DNA of 64,000 bases, from contig NZ_BRXS01000006.1 in assembly GCF_030159095.1 (NCBI RefSeq), forward strand, positions 372,001 through 436,000. The letters run 5' to 3'. Source of the DNA: Roseisolibacter agri (GTDB lineage Bacteria > Gemmatimonadota > Gemmatimonadetes > Gemmatimonadales > Gemmatimonadaceae). Both the position numbers and the translations under genes were made by a program. Under the pieces are notes generated by a model that was given only the letters and a program-made list of their open reading frames with translations, was not told the DNA's origin and ran no database searches. Of the stretch, positions 28,234 through 36,246 are shown in pieces; within the stretch, counting starts at the first letter, position 1; the number at the start of each line of letters is the position of its first letter.

Positions 28234-29087
28234 GCGATCCCGCCCTGGTCGAGGCGCACCGGGCCGGCGTCCGCGTCGAGCGGCCGTACCATCGCCGCGG
28301 CCGTCTCCGCCTCCTCCAGCGCCGCGCGGCGCGCCTCACGGCGCACCCGCTGGCGGTAGATCACCGTCGACAGCACGACGCTCAGCTCGAACAGGAAGTA
28401 GAGCGGGATCGCCAGCGCGAACAGCGAGGTCGGGTCCGCGCCCGGCGTCACGAAGGCCGCGCCGACGATGCAGAGCACGATCGCGTGCCGGCGGTACTTG
28501 TTCAGGAACGCCGGCGTGAGGATCCCGAGCGCCGTCAGCGCGAGGATCACGATCGGCAGCTCGAACACGATGCCGAACGCCACCGCCATCCCGATGGCGA
28601 AGTCGAAGTACCCGCTCACCGTCAGCATCGGCTCGATCGCCGAGCTCTGGAACGAGAGCAGGAACTGCAGCGTGAACGGCAGCACGACGAAGAACGCGAG
28701 CGCGGCGCCGGCCAGGAACAGCCCCACGCCGCCCGCGAGCACCGGGATGATGATGCGCTTCTCGTGCTTGTAGAGCGCCGGCGAGAGGAACGCCCACAGC
28801 TGGTAGCCGATCACCGGCGACGCGAGCAGCAGCCCGAGCGCGAACGACGCGTTCAGGACGATGCCGAAGGGATCGGCCGGGTTCGTGTACACCAGCTTGC
28901 GCCCGCCGAGGAACGGCAGCACCGGCGCCTCGAGCCACTTGATGATGTCGAACTGCGACACGATCGCGAACGCGACCACGAGCGCGACGCAGAACGCCGC
29001 GAGCGACCACACGAGGCGCCACCGCAGCTCCTCGAGGTGGTCGAGGAACGGCATCTCGGCCGCGGCGCTCTTGATCGGCGAGGTCAT
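28230..29087 (-). CDS. tatC: Twin-arginine translocase receptor subunit TatC
   Basis: 285 residues with the conserved N-terminal FLDHLEELRWRLVWS (the ExxLRxR region that binds the RR signal) and six hydrophobic helices, including FGIVLNASFALGLLLASPVIGYQLW and FLSPALYKHEKR. The Glu in the periplasmic/TM region and the AIPLYFLFELSVVLS final helix fit the family. It recognises RR signal peptides and nucleates TatA. It lies 43 bp after cpoB and overlaps lptD as GTGA; tatA is about 12 kb downstream in the same train. Confidence 0.96.
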   Translation of the reverse strand: MTSPIKSAAAEMPFLDHLEELRWRLVWSLAAFCVALVVAFAIVSQFDIIKWLEAPVLPFLGGRKLVYTNPADPFGIVLNASFALGLLLASPVIGYQLWAFLSPALYKHEKRIIIPVLAGGVGLFLAGAALAFFVVLPFTLQFLLSFQSSAIEPMLTVSGYFDFAIGMAVAFGIVFELPIVILALTALGILTPAFLNKYRRHAIVLCIVGAAFVTPGADPTSLFALAIPLYFLFELSVVLSTVIYRQRVRREARRAALEEAETAAAMVRPLDADAGPVRLDQGGIA

Positions 29088-29130
29088 CGCGGGTGCGGCA
29101 GGGCGCGGCGCGCGGGCGCGCCCGTGTGGC

Positions 29131-29943
29131 TCAGGATCGGTCGCGCGTCCCCGAGGGACGCGTCGTCTCGCGCAGGGCCTCGCGCGCCAGCTCCGCCTCG
29201 TCCGAGCGCGGGAAGCGACGCACGAGCTCCTCGAACAGCGGGCGCGCCTCGGTGCGGCGGCCGGCGGCCTGCCGGGCGCGCGCGCGCTTGTAGAGCGCGG
29301 TCGCCGCGCGCGGCGACTGCGGGTAGCGCGTCACCACGGCCTGGTACGCGCTGTCGGCCGCCGCCGCGTTGCGCTCGCTCGCGTACGACTCGGCGACGTA
29401 GAACTGCGCGTCGGCCGCGACGTCGGCGGTCGGGAAGCGGCGCAGGAGATCGAGGAACCCCGTGCGCGCCGTCGCGAAGCTGCCGCGGCGGAACTGGTCG
29501 AGCGAGATCTCGTACAGCTGGTTCGGCCCCGGGCCGCCAGTGGAGTCGACCGCGGCGACCGGCGCGCCGCCCGCGGGTGGCGCCGTCTCCGCACGCTGCT
29601 CCATCGAGGCGCGCAGCTCCTGCAGGCGCCGCTGACTCTGGCCGGTGAGCTCCTGCACCTGGATCAGCTGCTCGCCGAGCCCGCGCAGCGCGTCGCGCGC
29701 GTCGCCCTGGAAGCGGGCGGCACGCGACGACATGGCGCGGAGCGAGTCGTTCACCGCGCCGAGCTGCGACGTGACGCGGTCCAGCTGCGCCACGCGCGCC
29801 GAATCCGCCCGCGCCGTCTCGCTGCGCACGGTCGCGATGTCCTGCTGCAGCACGCGCACGTCGGCACGCGTGGCGAAGCAGGCGGCCGTCGTCAGCGGCA
29901 GGGCCGCGACGACGGCGAGTCGGCGCGCGTGGCGCATGCTCAC
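29131..29943 (-). CDS. cpoB: Tol-Pal cell-division coordinator CpoB/YbgF
   Basis: 270 residues from GTG 29943 (ATG 29937, two codons in, is equally possible). The N-terminal hydrophobic stretch ends TTAACFATRADV: the Cys could be lipidated, though -3 is Thr, so a plain signal peptide is also possible. Residues ~35-130 form a coiled coil (VRVLQQDIATVRSETARADS). The C-terminal half has three TPR units (LYEISLDQFRRGSFATARTGF, AQFYVAESYASERN, ALYKRARARQAAGRRTEA). In E. coli CpoB links peptidoglycan synthesis to outer-membrane constriction. It directly follows pal with a GTGA overlap, the standard order. Confidence 0.92.
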   Translation of the reverse strand: MSMRHARRLAVVAALPLTTAACFATRADVRVLQQDIATVRSETARADSARVAQLDRVTSQLGAVNDSLRAMSSRAARFQGDARDALRGLGEQLIQVQELTGQSQRRLQELRASMEQRAETAPPAGGAPVAAVDSTGGPGPNQLYEISLDQFRRGSFATARTGFLDLLRRFPTADVAADAQFYVAESYASERNAAAADSAYQAVVTRYPQSPRAATALYKRARARQAAGRRTEARPLFEELVRRFPRSDEAELAREALRETTRPSGTRDRS

Positions 29944-30566
29944 TGGGCCCCGCCCGGAACCGTGAGGCGCTCGCCGCCCGCCGTCACCTCGAACTCGGCG
30001 CGACGGTTCTGCGACCAGCACGACTCGGCCTCCTCGGTGCAGCCCGGGCGCTCCTCGCCGAAGCTGACGATCTCGATGCGACCGCCGTCGATGCCGCGGC
30101 CCGTCAGCCAGTCCTTCACCGCCGACGCGCGGCGCTGGCCGAGCGCGAGGTTGTACTCGTCGGAGCCGCGGCTGTCGGTGTGACCGGCGATGCGGATGCG
30201 GAGACCCGAGTTCGCCGTCAGGATCGGCAGCTTGGCCTCGAGCACGCCGCGCGCGTCGTCGCGCAGGTCGGCCGCGTCGTAGTCGAAGTACACCGGAGCG
30301 TTGAGCGTCGCGCGCGCCGCGTTCACGATGCTGTCGAGGCGGGCCTGGGCGCGGGCGGCCGAGTCGCGCGCGGCGGCGTCGCGGGCGGCGCGGTCACGCT
30401 CCTCCTGCGCCCGGCGGGCGGCGTCGATGCTGTCCTGGTTCACACGCGTCGTCGGCGCGGGCGCGGGGGCGGCCGCCGGCTTCTTGCGGCACGCCGCGAG
30501 CGTCAGCCCGGCGATGGTGAACAGGACGGTGGCACGGGCGAACTGGGCGCGACGAGCGATGGGCAT
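29940..30566 (-). CDS. pal: Peptidoglycan-associated lipoprotein Pal
   Basis: 208 residues. The signal peptide ends with lipobox LAAC (Cys26). A Pro/Ala-rich and Ala/Arg-rich helical spacer follows, then an OmpA-like domain (VYFDYDAADLRDDARGVLEA, IRIAGHTDSRGSDEYNLALGQRRASAV) with the conserved Asp and Arg that grip diaminopimelate. It tethers the outer membrane to peptidoglycan and binds TolB. GGAG lies upstream of the ATG. An unusual C-x9-C pair (ERPGCTEEAESCW) sits in the OmpA domain and may form a disulfide, as in other Pal proteins with GCTEE-type loops. Confidence 0.95.
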   Translation of the reverse strand: MPIARRAQFARATVLFTIAGLTLAACRKKPAAAPAPAPTTRVNQDSIDAARRAQEERDRAARDAAARDSAARAQARLDSIVNAARATLNAPVYFDYDAADLRDDARGVLEAKLPILTANSGLRIRIAGHTDSRGSDEYNLALGQRRASAVKDWLTGRGIDGGRIEIVSFGEERPGCTEEAESCWSQNRRAEFEVTAGGERLTVPGGAQ

Positions 30567-30636
30567 GTCGAGAAGTCTCCGGTGAGGACCGCGGGTGGTC
30601 TGCTGCGGATGGGACGGCGCGCCGGCCCCCGTCGCT

Positions 30637-31968
30637 TCAGGGCCGGGCGGATGCCGCGGAGGCCAGCCAGGGCGACCAGGCCCCCATGCGCGCGCCGCCG
30701 CCCCCTCGGGTCAGCTGCCGCGCGCGCCGGGTCTCCACGTCGAGCACGAACAGCTGCTGCTGCCCGGTCCGCGTGGAGGTCACCACCACGTGGCGCGAGT
30801 CGGGAGCCCAGGACGGCGCTTCGTTCCGTCCCTCGGCCGTGAGCTGCTTCACTCCCTTGTCGCGCAACCCGATGGTCATCACCTGGAACACCCCGCCGAT
30901 GAGCGACTGGAACGCCACCAGGCGTCCGTCCGGCGACCAGTCCGGGTCGGACCGGTAGCTCTGCTCGCCGTACGCGAACTGCGTCAGCAGCTCGGCGTTC
31001 GTCCCATCGGCGTCGGTAATATACACCTCCGGGTGGCCGGAACGGCCCGAGGTGAACACCAGGCGCCGCCCGTCCGGGCTGAAGCTGGGCGACATGTTGT
31101 CGGTGCCGCGCCCGATCGTGATGCGCCGCGGGCTCCCGCCCGTGAACGGCACCGCGAACAGGTCCACGCCGCGCTCCTGCCCGTTCGCATAGACGACGGT
31201 CTCGCCGTCGGGCGACACGGTCGGCGTGATGTTGGTCACCCCGCCCTGCGCGACCACGCGCTGCCCGCCGCCGATGTCGCGCACCACGATCTGCTGATAG
31301 CCGCGGTCCGTCAGCACGCTGTGCACGACGCTGCGGCCGCTCGGGTGCCACGCCGGCGAGAGCGCGCCGCGGTCCGAGATCGCGCGCGCGTTCTCGCCGT
31401 CGCTGTCGACGATCCACACGCGGCGGTCGCGGATGAACGCGATGCGCGACGACGCGATGCCGCGCACGCCCGTCAGCCACCGCTCCACCTCGTCGGCGGC
31501 CAGGTGCACGCTCTGCCGCCACTCGCCGCTCAGCGGCTGCCCGGCGAGCGCGAAGTCGCGCACCGCGAGCAGCTGCCGTCGCGCCACGTCGTGCACCGCC
31601 AGGTGCAGCGCGCCCTGCGCGTTCACCGTCGGCTGCACCACCGCCGCGGCGCCGAGCCGCTTCGCGAGGTCCCAGTTGATCGACGTGCCCGTCGCCAGCG
31701 CGTCGCCCGCGGATCCGGTGACGACGGTGACGCGGTCGCCGAAGTCCCAGTCGCGCTCCAGGATCGCGCGGATCGAGTCGCCCGCCGTCCCCTTCACGGG
31801 GAGCACGACGACGCCGGGTCGCGTGCCCGACTCGTACATCAGGCGGACGCTGACGCCGGCCGTCGAGTCCTGCGCGCGGAGCGGCGCGGCGAGCGTCGGG
31901 GCGGCGAGGAGGGCGGCGGCGAGCGCCAGGGGCGCGCCCAGAGGGCGGGCGATGCGGGAGGGCGTCAC
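30637..31968 (-). CDS. tolB: Tol-Pal system beta-propeller protein TolB
   Basis: 443 residues with a signal peptide (ending PLRAQ, ~34), a TolB N-domain (VVVLPVKGTAGDSIRAILERDWDFGDRV) and a six-bladed propeller of PD40/WD40-like repeats (AWHPSGRSVVHS, TVSPDGETVVYAN, SFSPDGRRLVFTSGRSGHPEVY, DWSPDGRLVAFQS, SWAPDSRHVVVTS). In the family it is periplasmic and relays between TolA and Pal. It lies 25 bp after the TolA/TonB-like gene and 70 bp before pal, in canonical tolQRAB-pal order. Confidence 0.95.
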   Translation of the reverse strand: MTPSRIARPLGAPLALAAALLAAPTLAAPLRAQDSTAGVSVRLMYESGTRPGVVVLPVKGTAGDSIRAILERDWDFGDRVTVVTGSAGDALATGTSINWDLAKRLGAAAVVQPTVNAQGALHLAVHDVARRQLLAVRDFALAGQPLSGEWRQSVHLAADEVERWLTGVRGIASSRIAFIRDRRVWIVDSDGENARAISDRGALSPAWHPSGRSVVHSVLTDRGYQQIVVRDIGGGQRVVAQGGVTNITPTVSPDGETVVYANGQERGVDLFAVPFTGGSPRRITIGRGTDNMSPSFSPDGRRLVFTSGRSGHPEVYITDADGTNAELLTQFAYGEQSYRSDPDWSPDGRLVAFQSLIGGVFQVMTIGLRDKGVKQLTAEGRNEAPSWAPDSRHVVVTSTRTGQQQLFVLDVETRRARQLTRGGGGARMGAWSPWLASAASARP

Positions 31969-31993
31969 GAGGCGATGTTGGGAAGCGCGCGCG

Positions 31994-32845
31994 TCAGCGG
32001 ATGACGCGCGGGTCGAAGCTGAAGGTCACGGGCAGCACGTCGTCGCGGAAACCCTCGGGCAGCGGCCCGAACGCCTTCGCCGCGCCCACCGCCTCGATCG
32101 CGCCCTGCGCCTCGAGGTCGAAGGCGTAGTTCCCCGACCGCCGCACGATGCGGACGTTGGACACGGACCCGTCGCGATGGATGAGGAACGCGAGGTCCGC
32201 GGTCAGCGCGCCGCCGCCGCCGGGCGGCGTGAACCGCAGCGCCACCTGCCGGACGATGTTCTGCAGGTACCCAGGGAACGGGAATTCGAGCCCGCGGATG
32301 CTGACGTTCGCGACGTCCGTGCCGCGCCCGCCCTCGGGGCCACCGCCCGCGCGTGGCGGCGTGGCCGGCTTCGCGGGCGTCGTCGGCTTCGCCGCGTCGG
32401 GCTTCGCGGGCGCGGGCTTGGCCGGCGCCGGGTTCGGCGTCGCGCGCGCCGGCGGCGGCTTCCGGCTCGGCTCGGGCGTGGCCTTGGGCGCGGGCATCTC
32501 CTTCGGCGTCGGCTCGGCGGCGCGCGGGGGCGCGGGCTTCGGGGCCGGCGGCTCGGGCGCGGGCGGCGTCGGCGGCGCGGGCGTCGGCGGGACGATCCCC
32601 TCCGCGCGCGGGCCCGGCGGCGCCGCCACCAGGTCCACGCGATACACGGGCGGCAGCGGCGGCAGCGGCGCCGGGCGCACGATCACCAGCGCCGCGATGA
32701 CCGCCGCGTGCACCACCGCCGAGAAGGCGATCGGGCCGCCCAGCCGCGTCGACTTGGCGCGCGCGCGCGCCGACGGGCGCGGCACGTAGCGCCCCACCAC
32801 CGCCGGCTCGCCGCCGGCGGCCGCGCCGCCGGTCGCCCGTGTCAC
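31994..32845 (-). CDS. tolA: TolA/TonB-family energy transducer
   Basis: 283 residues from GTG 32845 (GTGA overlap with tolR). One N-terminal membrane anchor (AFSAVVHAAVIAALVIV, ~39-55), then ~130 residues of Pro/Ala/Lys-rich periplasm-spanning sequence, then a C-terminal TonB/TolA-like domain (FPGYLQNIVRQVALRF, DLAFLIHRDGSVSNVRIVRRSG, FDLEAQGAIEAV). Its place between tolR and tolB argues for the TolA role, transmitting proton-motive force from TolQR to the outer membrane. The C-domain reads more like TonB than E. coli TolA, so it might also serve the receptor at 340-3246; that is inference. Confidence 0.88.
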   Translation of the reverse strand: MTRATGGAAAGGEPAVVGRYVPRPSARARAKSTRLGGPIAFSAVVHAAVIAALVIVRPAPLPPLPPVYRVDLVAAPPGPRAEGIVPPTPAPPTPPAPEPPAPKPAPPRAAEPTPKEMPAPKATPEPSRKPPPARATPNPAPAKPAPAKPDAAKPTTPAKPATPPRAGGGPEGGRGTDVANVSIRGLEFPFPGYLQNIVRQVALRFTPPGGGGALTADLAFLIHRDGSVSNVRIVRRSGNYAFDLEAQGAIEAVGAAKAFGPLPEGFRDDVLPVTFSFDPRVIR

Positions 32846-33255
32846 GGCGTCGCCTCGGGCTCCGCGACGAGGCCCACGTCGCCCACCCCGCTCGCGCGCA
32901 TCACGCCCAGCACGCGCACCACCGTACCGTACGGCACGCCCGCATCGGCGCGCAGGTACACGCCGCCCGCGCTCCCCTTCTGCTCCGCCAGCGTGCGGAA
33001 GCTCCCCTCGAACTCCGCGAGCGACAGCGGCGTCTCGTCGACGAAGATGCGGCCGTCGCGCGTCACGGAGACCGACAGGCTGCGCTTCGCCTCCAGCGGG
33101 CGCGCCTTCGCCGTGGGAAGCGCGATGTCGACGCCCCCCTGCATCATCGGCGCGGTGATCATGAAGATCACCATCAGCAGCATCATCACGTCGATCAGCG
33201 ACACGACGTTGATCTCGGCGTTGAGCGCGAAGCGCTCGCGACGACGGCGGCTCAC
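32842..33255 (-). CDS. tolR: Tol-Pal proton-channel subunit TolR (ExbD family)
   Basis: 137 residues. A single transmembrane helix follows the conserved segment INVVSLIDVMMLLMVIFMIT, whose Asp (LID) is the proton-carrying residue of ExbD/TolR proteins. A periplasmic domain follows (VDIALPTAKARPLEAKRSLSV, GGVYLRADAGVPYGTVVRVLGVMR). It lies 25 bp after tolQ and overlaps the TolA-like gene by four bases. Confidence 0.95.
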   Translation of the reverse strand: MSRRRRERFALNAEINVVSLIDVMMLLMVIFMITAPMMQGGVDIALPTAKARPLEAKRSLSVSVTRDGRIFVDETPLSLAEFEGSFRTLAEQKGSAGGVYLRADAGVPYGTVVRVLGVMRASGVGDVGLVAEPEATP

Positions 33256-33280
33256 GGTGCGGTCTCCCGGTCGGCGCGGC

Positions 33281-34099
33281 TCAGATGCGGTCCTCGCGCA
33301 CGAGCAGCGCGATCAGCTCGGACCCGAAGCCGTCCAGCTCTCCCTGGATGCGGTTCAGTCGGTTCGCCAGGGCGTTGTACCCGAACACCGCGGGAATGGC
33401 CACCGTCAGCGCGGCCGCCGTCGCCACCAGCGCCTCGGCCACGCCCGGCGCGACCGCGGCGATGTTGCCCGAGCCCTTCTGCGCGATGCCCGTGAACGCC
33501 GAGATGACGCCGAGCACCGTGCCGAGCAGCCCGATGAGCGGGCTCACCGAGCCGATGGTCGCGAGCCAGGAGACGAAGCGGCCGAGGCGGTCGCTGCCAC
33601 CGTCGCTCTCGGCGTCGAGCACGAGGCGCAGCGCCTCCACCTGCGACGCGCTCAGGCGCGCGCCACGATCCGAGCTGCCCGGCAGCGCGGGCCGGGTCTC
33701 CGAGAGGAAGAGCATCGCGCGGCGGAAGACGTCGACGAACGGGCTCGCGCTCGCGCGGCCCGCGACGCGCTCGGCCTCGGTCAGCGAGCCCGCGTGCTCG
33801 AACTCGCGCACGAACTGGCGGCCCGCCTTCTCCACGCGCCCGAACTCGCGGAACTTCGCGAGCATGATGCCCCAGCTCACGAGCGAGAGCACGAGCAGCA
33901 GCACGAGCACGACCTTCGTCTCGGTGGAGCCGGCGACCACCAGCTCGTAGGCGCTGCTCGGCACGCCGCTCGACGCCGCGGCGCTGCCGCCGCCGAGCGC
34001 CGGCGTCTCCTGCGCGCCGGCGCCGGCACTCGCCGTCATGCTCGCGAGCGCCAGCAGCGACGTGGTCGTCATCGTGCGCATCACGGACCTCACCCTCAC
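33281..34099 (-). CDS. tolQ: Tol-Pal proton-channel subunit TolQ (ExbB/MotA family)
   Basis: 272 residues from GTG 34099, which overlaps the epimerase stop as GTGA; ATG 34081 is an alternative. The first ~30 residues look like a signal or extra hydrophobic segment (TTTSLLALASMTASAGAGAQ), which E. coli TolQ lacks. TM1 is VVLVLLLVLSLVSWGIMLAKF; the MotA/ExbB core has IGSVSPLIGLLGTVLGVISAF and ALVATAAALTVAIPAVFGYNAL. With TolR it forms the proton-driven motor. Confidence 0.94.
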   Translation of the reverse strand: MRVRSVMRTMTTTSLLALASMTASAGAGAQETPALGGGSAAASSGVPSSAYELVVAGSTETKVVLVLLLVLSLVSWGIMLAKFREFGRVEKAGRQFVREFEHAGSLTEAERVAGRASASPFVDVFRRAMLFLSETRPALPGSSDRGARLSASQVEALRLVLDAESDGGSDRLGRFVSWLATIGSVSPLIGLLGTVLGVISAFTGIAQKGSGNIAAVAPGVAEALVATAAALTVAIPAVFGYNALANRLNRIQGELDGFGSELIALLVREDRI

Positions 34100-35082
34100 G
34101 CCGTCGCTCCCGCGGAACGCACGCGACGCTCGGCGAAGAAGCGGTACGTCTCGGCGAGGCCGTCGGCGAGCGAGACCTGCGGCGTCCACCCGAGCTGCTC
34201 GCGGGCCTTGTCGACCACGAGCGCACTGCGCTGCAGCTCACCGGCGCGCGCGGGCGCGCGCTCGACGGGCGTGTGGCTGTTCGCCGCCTGCTGCAGCAGC
34301 TCGGCCAGGCGGTTGACGCTCGTCTCGATGCCCGTGCCGACGTTGAACGCGCGCGCGTCCAGCGGGCCGACGGGGGGCAGCGCGGTGGTCGCGGCGAGGA
34401 AGTTCGCGCGCGCGACGTCCTTCACGAACACGTAGTCGCGCGTCTGCTCGCCGGTGCCGAACGTCGTCATCGCGCGGCCGTCGAGGATGCGGTTGCAGAA
34501 GATCGCCACCACGCCGGCCTCGCCGTGCGGGTCCTGTCGCGGGCCATAGACGTTGGCGAAGCGCAGCGCGACGCACTCCATGCCGTGCTGGCGCGCGTAG
34601 TACGCCATGTAGTACTCGACGCTCAGCTTCGCGATGCCGTACGGCGACTCGGGATCCTTGGGATCCGTCTCGCGTGCGGGCGGCTGCACGAAGTCGCCGT
34701 ACAGCGCGCCGCCGGTGCTCGCGAACACGACGCGCGGCGCGCGGCCGCCCTCCGCCTTCGCCTGCCGCGCCGCCTCCAGCACGTTGAGGGAGCCGAGGAC
34801 GTTCTGCGTCGCGTCGAAGCGCGGATCGGTGACGCTCTTGCGCACGTCGATCTGCGCGGCGAGGTGGCACACGACGTCGAAGCCGCCCGTGCGCACCAGC
34901 GCCGCCGTCTCGGAGGCGCCGATGTCGCCCTCCACGAACGTCACCGCGGGGTTCAGGTTCTCGCGCCGCCCGCTCGACAGGTTGTCGACGACGGTGACGG
35001 CGTACCCTTCGGCGACGAACAGGTCGGCGACGTGCGAGCCGATGAACCCGGCTCCGCCGGTGACGAGCGCCTTCTTGGCCAT
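34096..35082 (-). CDS. NAD-dependent sugar-nucleotide epimerase/dehydratase (extended SDR)
   Basis: 328 residues from ATG 35082 (MAKKALVTGGAGFIGSHVAD). It has the TGGAGFIGS Rossmann loop (8-16), the S/T-Y-K triad with ASTGGALYG and SPYGIAK, and RFANVYGPRQDPHGEAGVVAIF, which resembles UDP-glucose 4-epimerase (GalE)-type enzymes. The exact sugar is not certain. It is the first gene of the 19-kb minus train and is joined to tolQ by GTGA, an unusual partner for Tol-Pal. A weak -10-like TAGATT lies at 35154-35159 on the minus strand without a good -35. Confidence 0.88.
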   Translation of the reverse strand: MAKKALVTGGAGFIGSHVADLFVAEGYAVTVVDNLSSGRRENLNPAVTFVEGDIGASETAALVRTGGFDVVCHLAAQIDVRKSVTDPRFDATQNVLGSLNVLEAARQAKAEGGRAPRVVFASTGGALYGDFVQPPARETDPKDPESPYGIAKLSVEYYMAYYARQHGMECVALRFANVYGPRQDPHGEAGVVAIFCNRILDGRAMTTFGTGEQTRDYVFVKDVARANFLAATTALPPVGPLDARAFNVGTGIETSVNRLAELLQQAANSHTPVERAPARAGELQRSALVVDKAREQLGWTPQVSLADGLAETYRFFAERRVRSAGATA

Positions 35083-35280
35083 GGTGCGCGGATGACGGTG
35101 AGGGAGGCCGCCGGACGGGGCCCGCGAGGGCCCGGCCGGCGTTGCGGCGGCGGAATCTAACCGGCCACGGGCGGGCGCCGGCACCGCGCGCCGACGGCCG
35201 ACGTCCCATCCGTGACGCACGCCGCGCCCGCCTCGTTTCCCCAGCGGACCCGCGTGACCTGCCCTTCACCCCACCCGGAC

Positions 35281-36171
35281 GTGCCCACAGCTCCACGCCC
35301 CGCCCTCCGCACCGCCCTCGTCGCGCTCGCCGTCGCCACGCTCCCCGCGGCCGCACGTGCCCAGGACCTCGGCGGCTGCGACCCCGACGGGCCGACGCCG
35401 CCCATGCTCTCCGCCGCGAACCTCGTCTTCTACGGCTGCGGCTACCTCTTCAAGTCCTCGCCTTCCCAGCCGGCGCTGGCGCAGAGCTACTTCGAGCGCG
35501 CGGCGCTCCTGGAGCCGCGCAGCGCGGTCGCGCACTTCCTCCTCGGCGCGTCGCTCGCCGGACAGGGGCGGGCCGACAGCGCCCGGGCGGTCGTGACGCG
35601 AGCGCTGAAGCTCGACCCCGAGGTCGGCCGTCGGCTGGGCGCGCGCTTCGCCGAGCGTCCCGAGCTGCGCGAGCGGATGGAGGCGCTGTTCCGCCCCGCG
35701 CCCGCCACGCCGACCGCTCCCGCCGCCGCCCCGGTGCCGGCTGCCGCACCCGCGGCGCCGCCCGTCCGTCCCGCCGCCGCGCCGGTGGCACCCGCCGCAC
35801 CGGCCGCACCGGCTCCCGCGCCCGCGGCCCCCGCAACGCCGGCCACTCCCGCCTGGGGCGGTGCGCTCGTGCTGGGCAGCTACGCGTGCACCTACGACTA
35901 CTGGAGCGGCGCCGGCGCCTATCGGCGAATGGTCTCCGATCCCAAGGGCTCGCTCACGCTCCGCGCGGACGGCACCTACCGTCGCCTCGACAACGGCGGC
36001 ACGGGGCGCTACGCGTACGAGGCGGCCACGGGCGAGATCCGCTGGCTCACCGGCCCGATGGCCGCTATGAAGCCCGAGCGCACGCGCTTCCGTCGCAACC
36101 AGCGCACGGCGCAGATCGACATCCGCCTGAGCGGCGTCTACGAGTGGAGCTGCGGCATCGACCTGCCGTGA
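35281..36171 (+). CDS. Secreted protein with TPR-like segment and Ala/Pro hinge, unknown function
   Basis: 296 residues from GTG 35281; the frame also opens at GTG 35212, which would add 23 Pro-rich residues before the signal peptide. I prefer 35281 because the signal peptide (ALRTALVALAVATLPAAARAQ) then starts normally. The mature part has a short TPR-like helix pair (LAQSYFERAALLEPRSAVAHF), a ~60-residue Ala/Pro hinge, and a C-terminal beta domain with four cysteines in total (GCDPDG, YGCGYLF, SYACTYDYW, EWSCGIDLP). No family is recognised. Neither start has a good ribosome binding site. It ends in a palindromic hairpin facing the chemoreceptor gene. Confidence 0.68.
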   Translation: MPTAPRPALRTALVALAVATLPAAARAQDLGGCDPDGPTPPMLSAANLVFYGCGYLFKSSPSQPALAQSYFERAALLEPRSAVAHFLLGASLAGQGRADSARAVVTRALKLDPEVGRRLGARFAERPELRERMEALFRPAPATPTAPAAAPVPAAAPAAPPVRPAAAPVAPAAPAAPAPAPAAPATPATPAWGGALVLGSYACTYDYWSGAGAYRRMVSDPKGSLTLRADGTYRRLDNGGTGRYAYEAATGEIRWLTGPMAAMKPERTRFRRNQRTAQIDIRLSGVYEWSCGIDLP

Positions 36172-36191
36172 CGCGACGCGGGGGGACGACA

Positions 36192-36223
36192 CGAGGGCCG
36201 CGGCGCATGCGCCGCGGCCCTCG
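36192..36223. terminator. 32-bp perfect palindrome between converging genes
   Basis: A fully symmetrical sequence centred on GCATGC, 20 bp after the plus-strand secreted-protein gene and 23 bp after the minus-strand chemoreceptor stop. It can serve both transcripts. No U-tract on either side. Confidence 0.65.
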
Positions 36224-36246
36224 CTGCATGCGGGATCGTGCGTCGC